Part shown: in pieces, positions 1 through 9,468 of the stretch
Position numbering within the stretch: the stretch's first letter is position 1
How the letters are laid out: the number at the start of each line of letters is the position of its first letter
NCBI GenBank assembly: GCA_002690655.1
Contig: NZFL01000015.1
Coordinates: forward strand, 1 to 58,327
DNA length: 58,327 bases
Direction of reading: 5' to 3'
From: Pedosphaera sp.
Lineage (GTDB): Bacteria > Verrucomicrobiota > Verrucomicrobiia > Limisphaerales > AAA164-E04
The notes under the pieces: generated by a model
The model's database searches: none
Told to the model about the DNA's origin: nothing
The model's input: only the letters and a program-made list of their open reading frames with translations
Position numbers and translations under genes: made by a program

Positions 1-2
1 AA

Positions 3-1142
3 GATCGCTGGTTGTGGGTACAGCGTGGTATTGAGCTCCTGCGTGACCATGGATTGAAATACAATCCTCAGGAAACGATGATTTATCGGGAATTAGCCTG
101 GTTTTTTCAGCATAAAATGGGGGCCAACCTGGATGATGCCAATATGCTCTACAAAGCCGAGTGGGCGGCTGCATGGGATCAATTACTGATGGAGGGTAAA
201 CCTGACTATGAAGTGCTTCTGGATCCTCAGACTCCTGAGGATAAGGAACGGGTTCAAGTCATGCGCGATGTCTATAAAATGGATCCAGCCATCATGCAAA
301 AGGTCGATAAGGAGTATGGTCCTTTTGAATGGCGCCTCCCGGAGTCTCATGCCATGTATTGGGCTTTTCTTGGGCTTAAAGTCTCTGAACGGGAAAAAGA
401 TTATATTCAGCTGAGGCGTGTAATTTTTCAGGGGATGCAAATGGCTTTTTTACGTGGCCGAATGATTGAGTTTCCTGTTGCAGATCCTTCAGCACCAGGT
501 GAATTTTCAAAAGCTTTTGAGTTTGGTCCCAATCTTGATATCACTGAAAAAACCAATAGTGCTTATGAAGAGATGATGGGAGAGGATGAGAAATATTTGC
601 AGAACATTGGGACAGCACATAAGAATTTTCTGCGGACGGCTGTTTACTTTCTCTACACCCACAATCGCATGCAGGAATCCGAAAAATGGTATGATTACGT
701 GCGCGAAATGTATCCTGATTCCATCAACTCCACCTTGGAAGAGTATGTTTTTGCCAGAGTGGAAGAGGAGTTTGGTAGTACTTCGCAGGATCGATTGAAA
801 GGGATGCTCATGGGCTTCATCGAAAGGTCACTGATTGACATTGCCATGGGGCAGGAAGAAAAGGCCATTGCGGGGGAAATGCTTGCACGCAAGATGAGGA
901 AGCGTTACTACGACGAGATCAATGAGAGTCAGGTCGCTCGCATCAAACTTCCTACTGTTCAGGAAATGAAGATTGAATTGCTTGCACGATTGCTGGATCC
1001 AGAAGAAGGCCTGAACAAGCTAATGGCAAATCAGCTTCGAACACGATTGGGGCTCGATGAGGATTATGATCCCAAAAAAGCTCTGGGTGAATTAAGAGCG
1101 ACTGCACAAGTGGAAGGTCCGCAGCCTGAACTACAGCCTTAG
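3..1142 (+). CDS. TPR-like hypothetical protein, 5' truncated
   Basis: The reading frame is open to the left edge of the window, so only the C-terminal part (about 380 residues) is present and the true start lies outside. The visible N-terminal stretch (residues reading LYRELAWFFQHKMG-like, then NLDDANMLYK) and the later HKNFLRTAVYFLYTHNRMQESEKWY-type helices have the alternating pattern of tetratricopeptide-like helical hairpins. From memory this resembles large hypothetical TPR proteins of Verrucomicrobia and Planctomycetes whose missing N terminus carries membrane segments; that is recall, not a search. No catalytic motif is visible. The gene converges on ndk and the two share the hairpin at 1200-1230. 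Function unknown. Confidence 0.75.
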   Translation, partial: DRWLWVQRGIELLRDHGLKYNPQETMIYRELAWFFQHKMGANLDDANMLYKAEWAAAWDQLLMEGKPDYEVLLDPQTPEDKERVQVMRDVYKMDPAIMQKVDKEYGPFEWRLPESHAMYWAFLGLKVSEREKDYIQLRRVIFQGMQMAFLRGRMIEFPVADPSAPGEFSKAFEFGPNLDITEKTNSAYEEMMGEDEKYLQNIGTAHKNFLRTAVYFLYTHNRMQESEKWYDYVREMYPDSINSTLEEYVFARVEEEFGSTSQDRLKGMLMGFIERSLIDIAMGQEEKAIAGEMLARKMRKRYYDEINESQVARIKLPTVQEMKIELLARLLDPEEGLNKLMANQLRTRLGLDEDYDPKKALGELRATAQVEGPQPELQP

Positions 1143-1199
1143 TTTTCTGCGTTGCCCAAGAGTTGTTTCTCTCGTAAGGCTCTTGATCATGGACATAGA

Positions 1200-1230
1200 A
1201 AAGCCGCACACCAAAAGGTAATGCGGCTTT
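1200..1230. terminator. Bidirectional hairpin between the TPR gene and ndk
   Basis: A perfect 9-bp stem (AAAGCCGCA at 1200-1208 pairing with TGCGGCTTT at 1222-1230) encloses a 13-nt loop. It sits between two convergent stop codons and ends in T on both strands, so it can act as a rho-independent terminator in either direction, although neither T run is long. Confidence 0.65.
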
Positions 1231-1256
1231 GATCATTTAAAAATCCTACTCTGGCC

Positions 1257-1673
1257 TTACGCCATCAGCTCTCCGGCATCGAAGAACCTTTTGAGTTCTG
1301 CCTCGGCTGCCTCGGGTGCATCTGAAGCATGGACGACATTACGCATTTTATCCTCACCGAGATCTCCTCGCACCGTGCCTTTCGCCGCTGCGGTTGAATC
1401 GGTAGGGCCGATCAAGTCACGCACCTTTTGAATGATGGCTTCACCTTCAAGAGCAATCGCCAGGATGGGGGAGCTTTGCATGAATCCCAAAATCTCGGAG
1501 AAGAAGGGAAACTCAGTCAAATGTGAGTAATGGTCTCGAAGGATAGCTTCATCCAAACGCATCATCTTGCATCCGATAACTTGAAATCCCTGGTCTTCAA
1601 ATCGCTTGATAACCTCACCCATGATTTTCTTTTGAACGCAATCAGGTTTTAACAGAACTACCGTTTTTTCCAT
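1257..1673 (-). CDS. ndk: Nucleoside diphosphate kinase
   Basis: About 138 residues, the usual length for Ndk, which transfers the gamma phosphate of ATP to nucleoside diphosphates in the cytoplasm. The protein opens with the family signature MEKTVVLLKPDCV, and the phospho-accepting histidine lies in the NVVHASD motif (about residue 115), where HASD replaces the more common HGSD. I chose the ATG at 1673 because it begins exactly at the conserved strand; the frame also offers a GTG four codons upstream at 1685. No Shine-Dalgarno sequence precedes it. It is a single gene, divergent from the class II aldolase gene. Confidence 0.95.
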   Translation of the reverse strand: MEKTVVLLKPDCVQKKIMGEVIKRFEDQGFQVIGCKMMRLDEAILRDHYSHLTEFPFFSEILGFMQSSPILAIALEGEAIIQKVRDLIGPTDSTAAAKGTVRGDLGEDKMRNVVHASDAPEAAEAELKRFFDAGELMA

Positions 1674-1877
1674 AGGGCGCCACACGGTAAGGAAATTACC
1701 AAAAGAGAAAAGCTTTTTTTCGAAGTCAGATACGGGTTAAACCAGTTTTGCCACTCTGATCCGGCAAAAGAGCCAAAGATCTTATCACGCTGAAAATTGG
1801 TCGGCTTTGATTGCTTTCTCATTCGGTGAGATTGCCTTGTATCTCGTTGCAAGTCTTTTCAGAATAGGGTCTCAGTT

Positions 1878-2669
1878 ATGGCGGATTTAAAACAATCGAT
1901 TATCGATCAGGAAACGCAGGCATCGAGAGTTGCCGAATTATTGGCCCTGTCCCGTGCACTTGGCGATGCATCCAGGAATCTTTGTATTCTCGGGGAAGGA
2001 AATACATCCGTTGCGGTCGATGAAGCACACCTTGCAGTGAAGGCCAGCGGTTCGGTTTTGGAACGTCTCCGGGAAGAGGATGTTACTTTGTGTCGGCGGG
2101 CTCCCTTATTGAATGCTCTGGAAGATCGCGCTCTGACGGATGAGCAGCTGAAGGCATTACTTGATTCAGTCAAGGTGAATCCCTCAAGCAAGAAACCAAG
2201 TATCGAGACGATCTTTCATGCATGGCTTCTGTGTCTTCCCGGAGTGAATTACGTAGGCCATACGCATTCATTGGAAGCCAATAAAATATTGTGTTCGCCT
2301 CGAGCCAGGGATTTTGCTGAACGACGTTTGTTTCCTGATGAGATCGTCTTCTGTGGACCCGCTTCGGTTTTTGTGCCCTATACCGATCCGGGCTTACCCC
2401 TAGCCAGAGAAATACGGGACAGGGTCAATGCATTCATCAAACAAGAAGGTTCCTTGCCAAAGCTGATCCTTCTTCAAAATCATGGCATCATTGCCATGGG
2501 GACGACTCCTGACGCAGTGATGGCCTGCACTTTGATGGCAGATAAAGCAGCTGCCGTCTTCAGCGGCGCGGCCGGCATGGGGGGACCGAATTTTTTGACG
2601 CAAAAGCATGTGGAGCGTATCGCCACACGACCGGATGAGCACGAGCGCCAGAAGCGACTTAATACTTAG
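1878..2669 (+). CDS. Class II aldolase (rhamnulose/fuculose-1-phosphate aldolase type)
   Basis: 263 residues of the class II aldolase/adducin fold. The zinc ligands and acid/base of the FucA family can be placed: Glu110 in PSIETIFH, His128 and His130 in GHTHS, and His202 in LQNHGI. It should cleave a ketose-1-phosphate to dihydroxyacetone phosphate and lactaldehyde. The start is supported by AGGG at 1866-1869, 8 nt before the ATG, one of the few good ribosome sites in the window. A rhamnulokinase gene follows 28 nt downstream, so L-rhamnulose-1-phosphate is the likeliest substrate; L-fuculose-1-phosphate cannot be excluded. The C-terminal 30 residues carry no recognised domain. Confidence 0.88.
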   Translation: MADLKQSIIDQETQASRVAELLALSRALGDASRNLCILGEGNTSVAVDEAHLAVKASGSVLERLREEDVTLCRRAPLLNALEDRALTDEQLKALLDSVKVNPSSKKPSIETIFHAWLLCLPGVNYVGHTHSLEANKILCSPRARDFAERRLFPDEIVFCGPASVFVPYTDPGLPLAREIRDRVNAFIKQEGSLPKLILLQNHGIIAMGTTPDAVMACTLMADKAAAVFSGAAGMGGPNFLTQKHVERIATRPDEHERQKRLNT

Positions 2670-2697
2670 AACACTCCTTTTAACAATTAGTTGATCA

Positions 2698-4179
2698 ATG
2701 AAAAATAACATCCGTCGTTACCTTGCATGTGATCTTGGCGCTGAAAGCGGTAGATTGATCCGGGGAATCCTCGAGAATGGAAGGTTGTTTCTCGATGAAA
2801 TTCACCGGTTTCAAAACATACCTGTAAGGAGTGGGGATTCACTCCACTGGGATCTCAGCTCGTTACAAGATGAAATCAGTGTAGGTCTGAAAAAAGCAGG
2901 CGCTCTGGGGGAGTCTTTTGAAAGTATCAGCTGTGACTCGTGGGGGGTGGATTACGTCCTCTATGATTCGCAAGGGACTCATATCAATCCTACCTTCCAT
3001 TATCGAGATCCGCGCACTGCTGAGGGCGTGAAGAATATTTTCAAGCGTCTTCCCTGGGAAAGTATTTTCATGGAAAGTGGTATACAGTTCATGCCTTTGA
3101 ATGCGCTATTTCAAATGGGGGCTGAAACGTCCGATAGATTGAATGCAGCAGCGAGTTTCGGTGGTGTGGGAGATGCGTTCAACCACTGGTTGGGTGGTCG
3201 TGCTGTTTTGGAGTTGTCGATGGCCAGTACGTTTCAGCTTTATCATCCCGTTAAAAAAGATTGGTCGAAAAAGTTGATTGAAGCTGCTGGTCTTCAACAG
3301 GAGCAGCTTCCTGAAATCGTGGATCCTGGCACGCCTATCGGTTTCTTGTCGGATGACCTGGTCAAACAGCATGGTCTGAATCGCATGCAGGTGGTTGCCA
3401 GTTGTTCGCACGATACGGGTGCAGCTGTTGCGGCAGTGCCTGCAGCCGATGAACGTTGGGCTTATCTCAGTTCTGGCACCTGGTCGCTCATGGGAGTGGA
3501 ACTTTCGGAACCGATCATCAATGACCTTTCCATGAAACTGAACTACACAAACGAAATCGGATACGGTGGCTCCATTCGCTTGCTTAAGAACATTATCGGG
3601 ATGTGGTTGATTCAGGAATGTCGTCGAGAATGGGAAGGGCAGGGCGACGCGCTTGATTATGAAGAGATGACGCGACTTGCAGGTGAAGCAGCCCCCTTCA
3701 AGTCACTCATCCATCCGGCAGATTCTCGCTTCATCCCTCCGGGCGGGATGCCTGATCGAATCGCCGCCTTCTGCCGTGAAAGCAGTCAGACAGTTCCTGG
3801 AACCAAGGGAGCCATGTTGAGGTGTGCCTTGGAGAGTCTTGCATTGCTTTACAGAAATACGCTGCAGGATATTGAAATCATGACTGGAAACAGAGTGGAT
3901 GTCCTTCACATCGTGGGTGGTGGCAGTCGTAACCGCTTATTGAATCAATGGACAGCCAATGCCCTGAATCGAAAAGTAGTGACAGGACCCATTGAGGCTA
4001 CGGCCGCTGGAAATATCCTGATTCAAGCCCTTGCCCTGGGGCATCTTGATTCAATCGAAGATGCACGGCAGGTGATATCGAATTCATTTCCGACAGAAAC
4101 ATTCGTACCTGTCGATCAATCGAAGTGGGACGATGCCTTTGAGCGATTTCAATCGCTCGAATCATCTACCTCTCGATAG
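2698..4179 (+). CDS. rhaB: L-rhamnulokinase (FGGY family)
   Basis: 493 residues, the usual size of RhaB, which phosphorylates L-rhamnulose with ATP. The N terminus has the phosphate-binding DLGAESGR motif, followed by the rhamnulokinase-typical SCDSWGVDYVLYD and FHYRDPRT segments. The second domain has SSGTWSLMG and the HIVGGGSRNRLLNQ motif of FGGY kinases. It lies 28 nt after the class II aldolase gene, and the two make an isolated kinase-aldolase pair. Rhamnose isomerase and transporter genes are not in the window. A perfect palindrome (GAGCGATT TC AATCGCTC, 4141-4158) falls in the last codons and may contribute to transcript ending. Confidence 0.92.
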   Translation: MKNNIRRYLACDLGAESGRLIRGILENGRLFLDEIHRFQNIPVRSGDSLHWDLSSLQDEISVGLKKAGALGESFESISCDSWGVDYVLYDSQGTHINPTFHYRDPRTAEGVKNIFKRLPWESIFMESGIQFMPLNALFQMGAETSDRLNAAASFGGVGDAFNHWLGGRAVLELSMASTFQLYHPVKKDWSKKLIEAAGLQQEQLPEIVDPGTPIGFLSDDLVKQHGLNRMQVVASCSHDTGAAVAAVPAADERWAYLSSGTWSLMGVELSEPIINDLSMKLNYTNEIGYGGSIRLLKNIIGMWLIQECRREWEGQGDALDYEEMTRLAGEAAPFKSLIHPADSRFIPPGGMPDRIAAFCRESSQTVPGTKGAMLRCALESLALLYRNTLQDIEIMTGNRVDVLHIVGGGSRNRLLNQWTANALNRKVVTGPIEATAAGNILIQALALGHLDSIEDARQVISNSFPTETFVPVDQSKWDDAFERFQSLESSTSR

Positions 4180-4220
4180 GGTAATCACAAAACAAATGAT
4201 TTTGAAAAGACTGTTACCCT
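4178..4220 (+). terminator. Possible terminator after rhaB
   Basis: AGGGTAA (4178-4184) overlaps the rhaB stop and pairs with TTACCCT (4214-4220). A nested CAAAA/TTTTG stem lies in the loop. The downstream sequence is A-rich, not T-rich, so termination efficiency is doubtful. Confidence 0.35.
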
Positions 4221-4315
4221 AAAAATCAGAGCAGAGTTTGAGTCCGGGCTCAAGTTTGCGATGGGATGACTGAACACACATGGGCGAAGGCTCCGTACCT
4301 GCCCCTTGTTTGCTT

Positions 4316-5620
4316 TCAGTCGTTCGAGGCAATTTCCAAATCCTTCAGCAGATAGGGTTCAAATTCATGATGGCACTGGGGTGGAATACGCACTTTAAAA
4401 AACGCATCATTGCCTTCAAAACGTCGATCTTCCACCTGCCCTACTTCGTACAGGCGCGCCATGACCTGCGTCTTTTCCTGTGGGATTTTGAGTTCGAGAA
4501 ACTGGCGGATGGGTCTTAGCTGCGTACCTAATTCCGCCAGAAAGGAATCAAATCCCTGCTGTGATTTCGCAGAAATGGCGACAGCAGGTCCATTCGTTTC
4601 CAGGTAGTGTTCGATGATGCCAGCACTTTCGACTTGATCAATTTTGTTGAACACCATCATGCATGGTTTTTCGTGTGCCTTAATTTCTTCTAAAACAGTG
4701 TTAACGGCTTTGATTTGTTCATCCACTTGAGGGTGGCTTAGATCAGTGACATGAATGAGGAGGTCCGCCTCGACAACCTCTTCCAGTGTCGCTTTGAAGG
4801 CTTCTACAAGACGGTGAGGAAGTTTGCGGATAAAACCCACCGTGTCAGAAATGAGTACATTTTGGTTGGTGGGCAATCTTAATCTGCGTGTGGTCGGGTC
4901 AAGAGTGGCAAATAGTTTATCCTCCGCAACCACCTCGGCTCCGGTAAGTGAGTTCAACAAGGTGGATTTACCGGCATTGGTGTAGCCCACGATGGAAGCC
5001 AGTGGCCAAAGATTCCTCTTACGTCCTGATCGTTGAATTTCACGTTGCTTGCGAACCAGATCCAGTTCTTCCAGTAGACGGGCGATGCGCTCGGAAATCT
5101 TTCTTCGATCTACCTCCAATTGAGATTCTCCATCACCACCCCGCATGCCTATTCCCCCTTTTTGGCGCGTCAAGTGAGTCCAGAATCGGGTCAATCGTGG
5201 CAACAAATACTTCAACTGAGCCAACTCCACTTGAAGTTTACCCTCACGGGTCTGGGCTCTTCCAGCGAAGATATCCAGAATGAGTGAGGTGCGATCCAGG
5301 ATTTTACATTCAAAGATTTTTTCAAGATTCCTGGCCTGGCCGGGAGTCAACTCATCATCGAAAATGATGGTGTCCACATTCTCAACTTGACACTGCTCGG
5401 CAAATTCGTGTGCTTTACCTTTGCCGATGAAAGTGCCGGGATGAAGGGTGTCGAGTTTTTGAAAACCCTGGCCAACGATTTCAGCACCTGCTGTTTCTGC
5501 CAGTTGACTTAATTCAGACAGCGAATCCTTGATTTCCCATGAGTTGCGTGCCTTGAATTGAGCGCCAATTAAAAATGCACGCTCTGTGGTTTTTTCGAAG
5601 GTATCGAGTAGTGTTTTCAA
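4316..5620 (-). CDS. hflX: Ribosome-associated GTPase HflX
   Basis: 434 residues. The N-terminal HflX domain (about 20-200, with [11 protein letters not shown] and the [17 protein letters not shown] motif) is followed by a TRAFAC GTPase domain: P-loop GYTNAGKS at 212-219, DPTTR switch region, DTVGFI (G3) and FNKID (G4). HflX splits stalled ribosomes under stress. The first codon is TTG at 5620; no ATG lies close to the conserved start and no Shine-Dalgarno sequence is visible. The gene converges on rhaB and stands alone. Confidence 0.94.
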   Translation of the reverse strand: MKTLLDTFEKTTERAFLIGAQFKARNSWEIKDSLSELSQLAETAGAEIVGQGFQKLDTLHPGTFIGKGKAHEFAEQCQVENVDTIIFDDELTPGQARNLEKIFECKILDRTSLILDIFAGRAQTREGKLQVELAQLKYLLPRLTRFWTHLTRQKGGIGMRGGDGESQLEVDRRKISERIARLLEELDLVRKQREIQRSGRKRNLWPLASIVGYTNAGKSTLLNSLTGAEVVAEDKLFATLDPTTRRLRLPTNQNVLISDTVGFIRKLPHRLVEAFKATLEEVVEADLLIHVTDLSHPQVDEQIKAVNTVLEEIKAHEKPCMMVFNKIDQVESAGIIEHYLETNGPAVAISAKSQQGFDSFLAELGTQLRPIRQFLELKIPQEKTQVMARLYEVGQVEDRRFEGNDAFFKVRIPPQCHHEFEPYLLKDLEIASND

Positions 5621-5931
5621 TCAATTTAAAACAATCCTATTGGTTTGGAATAAGAAATACAGCATTCTTCATTTCGAATCAAGCTTGGGCAGTGAGGCAG
5701 TGAAAATACTCATTGATGGTTTCAGGATTCGATTCCACCGACTGAGCGCCCTCCGCAACCCTCGCGGTTTTTACGGTTCATGGTTGGCTGCATTGTTTGC
5801 CAACATGCAAAGGAAAAGCAAGCGAGAGCAGCCTGTGCGTCATGCTCTCAAGATTTGGATAAATGACATTGTAAAATCAATAAGTGCGGCTACAGTTTTT
5901 TTCACTACCAACACAACCATTCAAAAGCGTC
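5621..5931. other. Intergenic stretch without a supported gene
   Basis: This 311-base divergent region lies between hflX and the prepilin-like gene and should hold both promoters. An open frame crosses it on the plus strand but overlaps both neighbours and has no protein-like pattern. A CCGC/GCGG mini-hairpin followed by five T occurs near 5755-5775. I see no clear promoter boxes. Confidence 0.4.
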
Positions 5932-6747
5932 ATGAATATTCCACATTCGCAACGTGCACGCGAGAGACCTGATGAAAGCATCCAAGGTTTCACCTTGATC
6001 GAGCTCCTTGTTGTCATCGCCATCATCGCGATTCTTGCTGGAATGCTTCTTCCTGCTTTGTCCAAGGCCAAATCCAAAGCCAAGGGTGCGCTTTGCATGA
6101 GTAATTTAAGACAGATGTCCCTCGCGACACGGTTTTATGCTGATGATTACAACGATCATGTTCCTCCTGTTGCACATGCCGTTGGTGAATATTGGTTTCA
6201 TCAAATTGCTCCGTACATGGGAGCCGACGCTTACAAAGACAATCCCCATGAGCTTGATGATGGTGTGATGAGAATCCTGGTTTGCCCATCCACCAAGCGC
6301 CCGAAACCCAACCCACAACCCAATGAAAGTTGGTGGGGGACAGCGACGACAACCTGGAGATCACTGCAATCAGAAGGAAGCTACGGGATGAACCTCTGGC
6401 TGGATAGCGAGGGAGTTTATCTCAATGATTTCCCGGCGGACCAGTATTACAGCCAATTCTCTACTGCATCTTCCGGTGTTCCTGTTTACGGAGATTCAGT
6501 CTGGGTAGGTTCCTGGCCTGATGGAGGAGATCAGATGCCTGGCGATTTAAAAGGTGAAGGATATGGGAATGGAAGTTTTCCTCATTCCAAGGGTAGATTC
6601 ATGGGGAGGTTCGCTCTGGAAAGGCACGGCAATGGAATCAATGTTGGATTTGTGGACGGGCATACAGAACGTGTTTCCGTTCAGGGATTGTGGATGCTGA
6701 ACTGGCACAAGGAAAACATTCCCAACCCTGACATTGAATTACGCTAG
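5932..6747 (+). CDS. Prepilin-like protein with H-X9-DG motif
   Basis: About 271 residues. A charged leader (19 residues with the ATG at 5932) ends in Gly, then [24 protein letters not shown] follows as class III prepilin signal and membrane helix with Glu at +5. The rest is an extracellular domain with WWG- and Trp-rich segments, and the H-X9-DG motif is exact near the C terminus (His, nine residues, Asp-Gly in a [11 protein letters not shown] context). This family (DUF1559-like) is expanded in Planctomycetes and Verrucomicrobia and has no settled function. A GTG at 5884 would add 16 residues and is less likely. The DUF1080 gene follows 21 nt downstream. Confidence 0.85.
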   Translation: MNIPHSQRARERPDESIQGFTLIELLVVIAIIAILAGMLLPALSKAKSKAKGALCMSNLRQMSLATRFYADDYNDHVPPVAHAVGEYWFHQIAPYMGADAYKDNPHELDDGVMRILVCPSTKRPKPNPQPNESWWGTATTTWRSLQSEGSYGMNLWLDSEGVYLNDFPADQYYSQFSTASSGVPVYGDSVWVGSWPDGGDQMPGDLKGEGYGNGSFPHSKGRFMGRFALERHGNGINVGFVDGHTERVSVQGLWMLNWHKENIPNPDIELR

Positions 6748-6768
6748 AATTTTGAACCAACTCAAGGT

Positions 6769-7761
6769 ATGTATGAATCCATGAAATTCTTTTTTTCAAT
6801 TCGTTGCTTCAATGCCATTGCTGCATTGGTTTTTATTTGCATCTCCTCAGCGCGGGCACAGGAAAATGATCCTTTTGTGAAAATGGATGATCCCGCACTT
6901 ACCGGGCGCTGGGATTGGAAGGTGACGGATGGCGACGCGCAGTATCCTTCCTGGATGGAGGTTGAACTTTCCGGGTACCGTACGCTCGTAGGTTCCTATG
7001 TCGGTCAATTTGGAAGCGCACGTCCCATAGGCAATATTGATTTCAATGCGAAAACCGGTGAGTTCAGATTTACCCTCCCTCCTCAATGGGAAAAGCGCAC
7101 CACAAGGATTGTGTTCGAGGGGAAACTCGAAGGAGATACCTTGCGAGGGGAAACGTCGAATGCTGACGGTGAAACGATACATTTTATTGCCCAGCGCTCT
7201 CCCTCACTTGAACGCGAAGGCAGGTTGAAATGGGGCAAGAAAATCAAGCTTTTCAACGGGAAGAACCTTGATGGGTGGAAACCGCGCCATACCGATCTGC
7301 CAAATGGATGGGTAGTAAAAAAAGGCTTATTAATCAATGCCGAGCCCGGTAACGATATTCTCACAGAACAGACTTTTGAGGACTTCAAACTGGAAGCTCA
7401 GTTCCGTTACCCAGAGGAGAGCAACAGTGGTATCTACCTGCGAGGCAGACATGAAGTACAGATCGAGGATAATTACGGGATGATTATCAACAGTCATCGC
7501 ATAGGTGGAGTTTATGGCCATTTGTCCCCACGCATCAATGCTTCCAGACCGGCAGGGAAATGGCAGACATTGAAAATCACTTTGATAGGCAGGGTGGTGA
7601 CCATTGAATTAAATGGTGAGGCCATTATAGAGCGTCAAGTCATCCCCGGTATTACGGGCGGAGCCCTCGACAGTGATGAAGGCAAACCTGGGCCTATCCT
7701 TATTCAAGGTGATCACGGTGTTGTTGAGTTCAGGAAATTAGTCATTACTCCGGCAAGCTGA
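6769..7761 (+). CDS. Secreted DUF1080 (3-keto-disaccharide hydrolase-like) protein
   Basis: 330 residues. A signal peptide (about 5-30, ending AWLVFICISSARA-like, before QEND) precedes a small beta domain (about 35-140) and a concanavalin-like DUF1080 domain (about 150-328). Hallmarks of the latter are LFNGKNLDGWK, the GWVVKKGLL strand, NSGIYLRGRHEVQIED and a final GPILIQGDHG strand. Members hydrolyse 3-keto-glycosides or bind glycans in the periplasm. The ATG at 6769 has AAGG too close in front; the ATG at 6781 would start directly at the signal peptide. It probably shares a transcript with the preceding prepilin-like gene. Confidence 0.87.
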   Translation: MYESMKFFFSIRCFNAIAALVFICISSARAQENDPFVKMDDPALTGRWDWKVTDGDAQYPSWMEVELSGYRTLVGSYVGQFGSARPIGNIDFNAKTGEFRFTLPPQWEKRTTRIVFEGKLEGDTLRGETSNADGETIHFIAQRSPSLEREGRLKWGKKIKLFNGKNLDGWKPRHTDLPNGWVVKKGLLINAEPGNDILTEQTFEDFKLEAQFRYPEESNSGIYLRGRHEVQIEDNYGMIINSHRIGGVYGHLSPRINASRPAGKWQTLKITLIGRVVTIELNGEAIIERQVIPGITGGALDSDEGKPGPILIQGDHGVVEFRKLVITPAS

Positions 7762-7796
7762 AGGCTTAAGTTATAAGTAATTCCGGTTAAATAATT

Positions 7797-7869
7797 CTTA
7801 AACTAATAGTAAACTTAGGTTTAAGAAGGCGGAAAATATCTTGTTTTACTGTCCTTTTTGACAAAAAGG
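7797..7869 (+). terminator. Two weak inverted repeats after the DUF1080 gene
   Basis: CTTAAAC (7797-7803) pairs with GTTTAAG (7819-7825), and CCTTTTT (7853-7859) pairs with AAAAAGG (7863-7869) around a 3-nt loop. Neither is followed by a T run. They lie 36 and 92 nt past the stop and could end the transcript. Confidence 0.3.
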
Positions 7870-7894
7870 TAATGCCTCTGTAATTGTGTGTCAG

Positions 7895-8198
7895 ATGTCA
7901 AGACACCCCTCTTACAAGCTTCCAGTTCAAGGTAAAACTCAAAAGACGAAACCCATTGGCGGGGCAAGCTGGGACTTAAGGTCAATGGCGCGCCCGTTGG
8001 GAGAAGTTCACAACTGATGACAATGCTGCTTTAGCATATTGCGAAGAGCTCAAACTTCGGGGGCAACCAGATGGTGGTGTTGAAAAGGAATGGTTCAATA
8101 ATCAAGACGTCAACGACATCAGGTTTTCATGGGCGAAGGATCCGTGGGAAGTCCTCACCCTTGGGCTTGAACGCATGCAGGCATTGATTGAGAAATAA
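7895..8198 (+). pseudogene. Decayed small gene, possibly tyrosine-recombinase N-terminal remnant
   Basis: Three consecutive reading frames each carry protein-like sequence: an ATG-started frame (7895, MSRHPSYKLPVQGK), then a frame reading HWRGKLGLKVNGA around 7945-7990, then a third frame (7980-8198) reading RWEKFTTDDNAALAYCEELKLRG and ending at TAA 8196-8198. Two one-base shifts would join them into one protein of about 100 residues. The pattern (short basic strand, KLGLKVNG hairpin, F-x-T/D helix ending CEELK) is reminiscent of arm-binding N-terminal domains of tyrosine recombinases, but that is a loose resemblance. Remnant or sequence error; the region otherwise has no gene. Confidence 0.45.
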
Positions 8199-8262
8199 GT
8201 GTCTCCAACCTTTGTTCATGTAGTCTCCATCTCTCCGGCCTAACCTTGGAAAGATACCCCCA

Positions 8263-9468
8263 TCAGGTTTTGACATGACGACACTGCAGGGGGAGTTGAA
8301 AATGCTCCATGCGAGAAGGCAGATGGATAGAGCCACCAATGGAATCTTGCCTGGCACCCGTCACCGATGCCAGGACGTTGGAGCGGCCAAGAAGCACCTG
8401 CAGCCCCAGGAAAGCGAAAATCATGGCCTCCTTGTGATCGATGAGGGAGGGATCGGTAAGGATGTCCAGGTTAAGGCCAGCATCGCTCATCTTTTGTCGG
8501 ATACGTGCCACCAGATAGTCGTTGTGTACGCCACCGCCACTCATGAGAATCCCGGTCGGGGACATCAGCGCTCCGGTCTTACAACGATTCACCGTCTGCA
8601 GGACCGCGCTTGCCACCTTGTTGGCGATGTGTTCCGTGTAGGTCGCCATCTGGCTGCGCACCGTTGCATTGGAAGCCTTCAGAAGAGGAATCACCCATGT
8701 TTCGAACCACTCCTTACCGAGACTTTTGGGTGGAGGAAGTTCATACCACGGCAATCCATCCAGAGCATTTAATAATGTAGGATCAACTTGGGATGAAGCG
8801 GCTATGGCACCTCCTGCGTCGTAGGCTGCGGGAGGATCAAGCAGACCGGCCAAACGATTGAGGGCCATGTTGCAAATACAGATATCAAAGCCCATGGCGT
8901 CAATCGAGAGATTGACGATCCCTCCCAGATTCATGAAGAGCATCCCTTTTGGGAAAAGGTGTTTTTCCCCAAAAGGGACCAGTGGCGCACCTTCACCACC
9001 AAGGGCTACATCCTTTTGCCTGAACTGGGTCACCAAGGGCATATTCAAATAGGTCGCCAGGGTTTCACCATCCCCTATCTGAACTGAAAATTTTCGAGCT
9101 GGTTGGTGAAAAACAGTATGACCATGACTTGAAACAAACTGGGGTTTAATATTTTCGGAATGTATGAAGTCTCTCAGTGTTTCGCCAAGAAAGTGTCCAA
9201 AACGGACATGCGTCCTTGCAAATGTTTCTGCGCTTTGCTCCCCCAGAGAATCTAATCGCCCATGCCATGTTTCCGGCATGGGAATCGTTTCTGCCTTGAG
9301 GATCTCAAAAGACCAATATGCATCATTGCATGTCAGTTTTAATCCTGGATCGATTCTTTCCGCAAAACGGCAATAAGCCAGGTCTATTCCGTCCATGGAG
9401 GTTCCTGACATCAGCCCAATACCCTCGTAGATACTGGAATTTTCAAAGTTCATTCCTCTATTACTCAT
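8263..9468 (-). CDS. anmK: Anhydro-N-acetylmuramic acid kinase
   Basis: 401 residues. The ASKHA-fold kinase AnmK phosphorylates and opens 1,6-anhydro-MurNAc during murein recycling. The phosphate-1 motif GLMSGTSMDGIDLAYC opens the domain; NLGGIVNLS, the ITS-like DAGGA segment and MSGGGVHNDYLV follow as expected. A C-terminal tail of roughly 20 residues beyond the conserved core is poorly conserved. The ATG at 9468 overlaps the stop of an upstream small frame (TAATG); another ATG at 9453 follows AGAGGA. No other murein-recycling gene is nearby. Confidence 0.93.
   Translation of the reverse strand: MSNRGMNFENSSIYEGIGLMSGTSMDGIDLAYCRFAERIDPGLKLTCNDAYWSFEILKAETIPMPETWHGRLDSLGEQSAETFARTHVRFGHFLGETLRDFIHSENIKPQFVSSHGHTVFHQPARKFSVQIGDGETLATYLNMPLVTQFRQKDVALGGEGAPLVPFGEKHLFPKGMLFMNLGGIVNLSIDAMGFDICICNMALNRLAGLLDPPAAYDAGGAIAASSQVDPTLLNALDGLPWYELPPPKSLGKEWFETWVIPLLKASNATVRSQMATYTEHIANKVASAVLQTVNRCKTGALMSPTGILMSGGGVHNDYLVARIRQKMSDAGLNLDILTDPSLIDHKEAMIFAFLGLQVLLGRSNVLASVTGARQDSIGGSIHLPSRMEHFQLPLQCRHVKT

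Noticed and set aside
5586-5972. Plus-strand frame of 128 codons in the hflX/prepilin gap
   Set aside because: It overlaps the start of hflX and the prepilin-like gene, and has no homology-like pattern or ribosome site.
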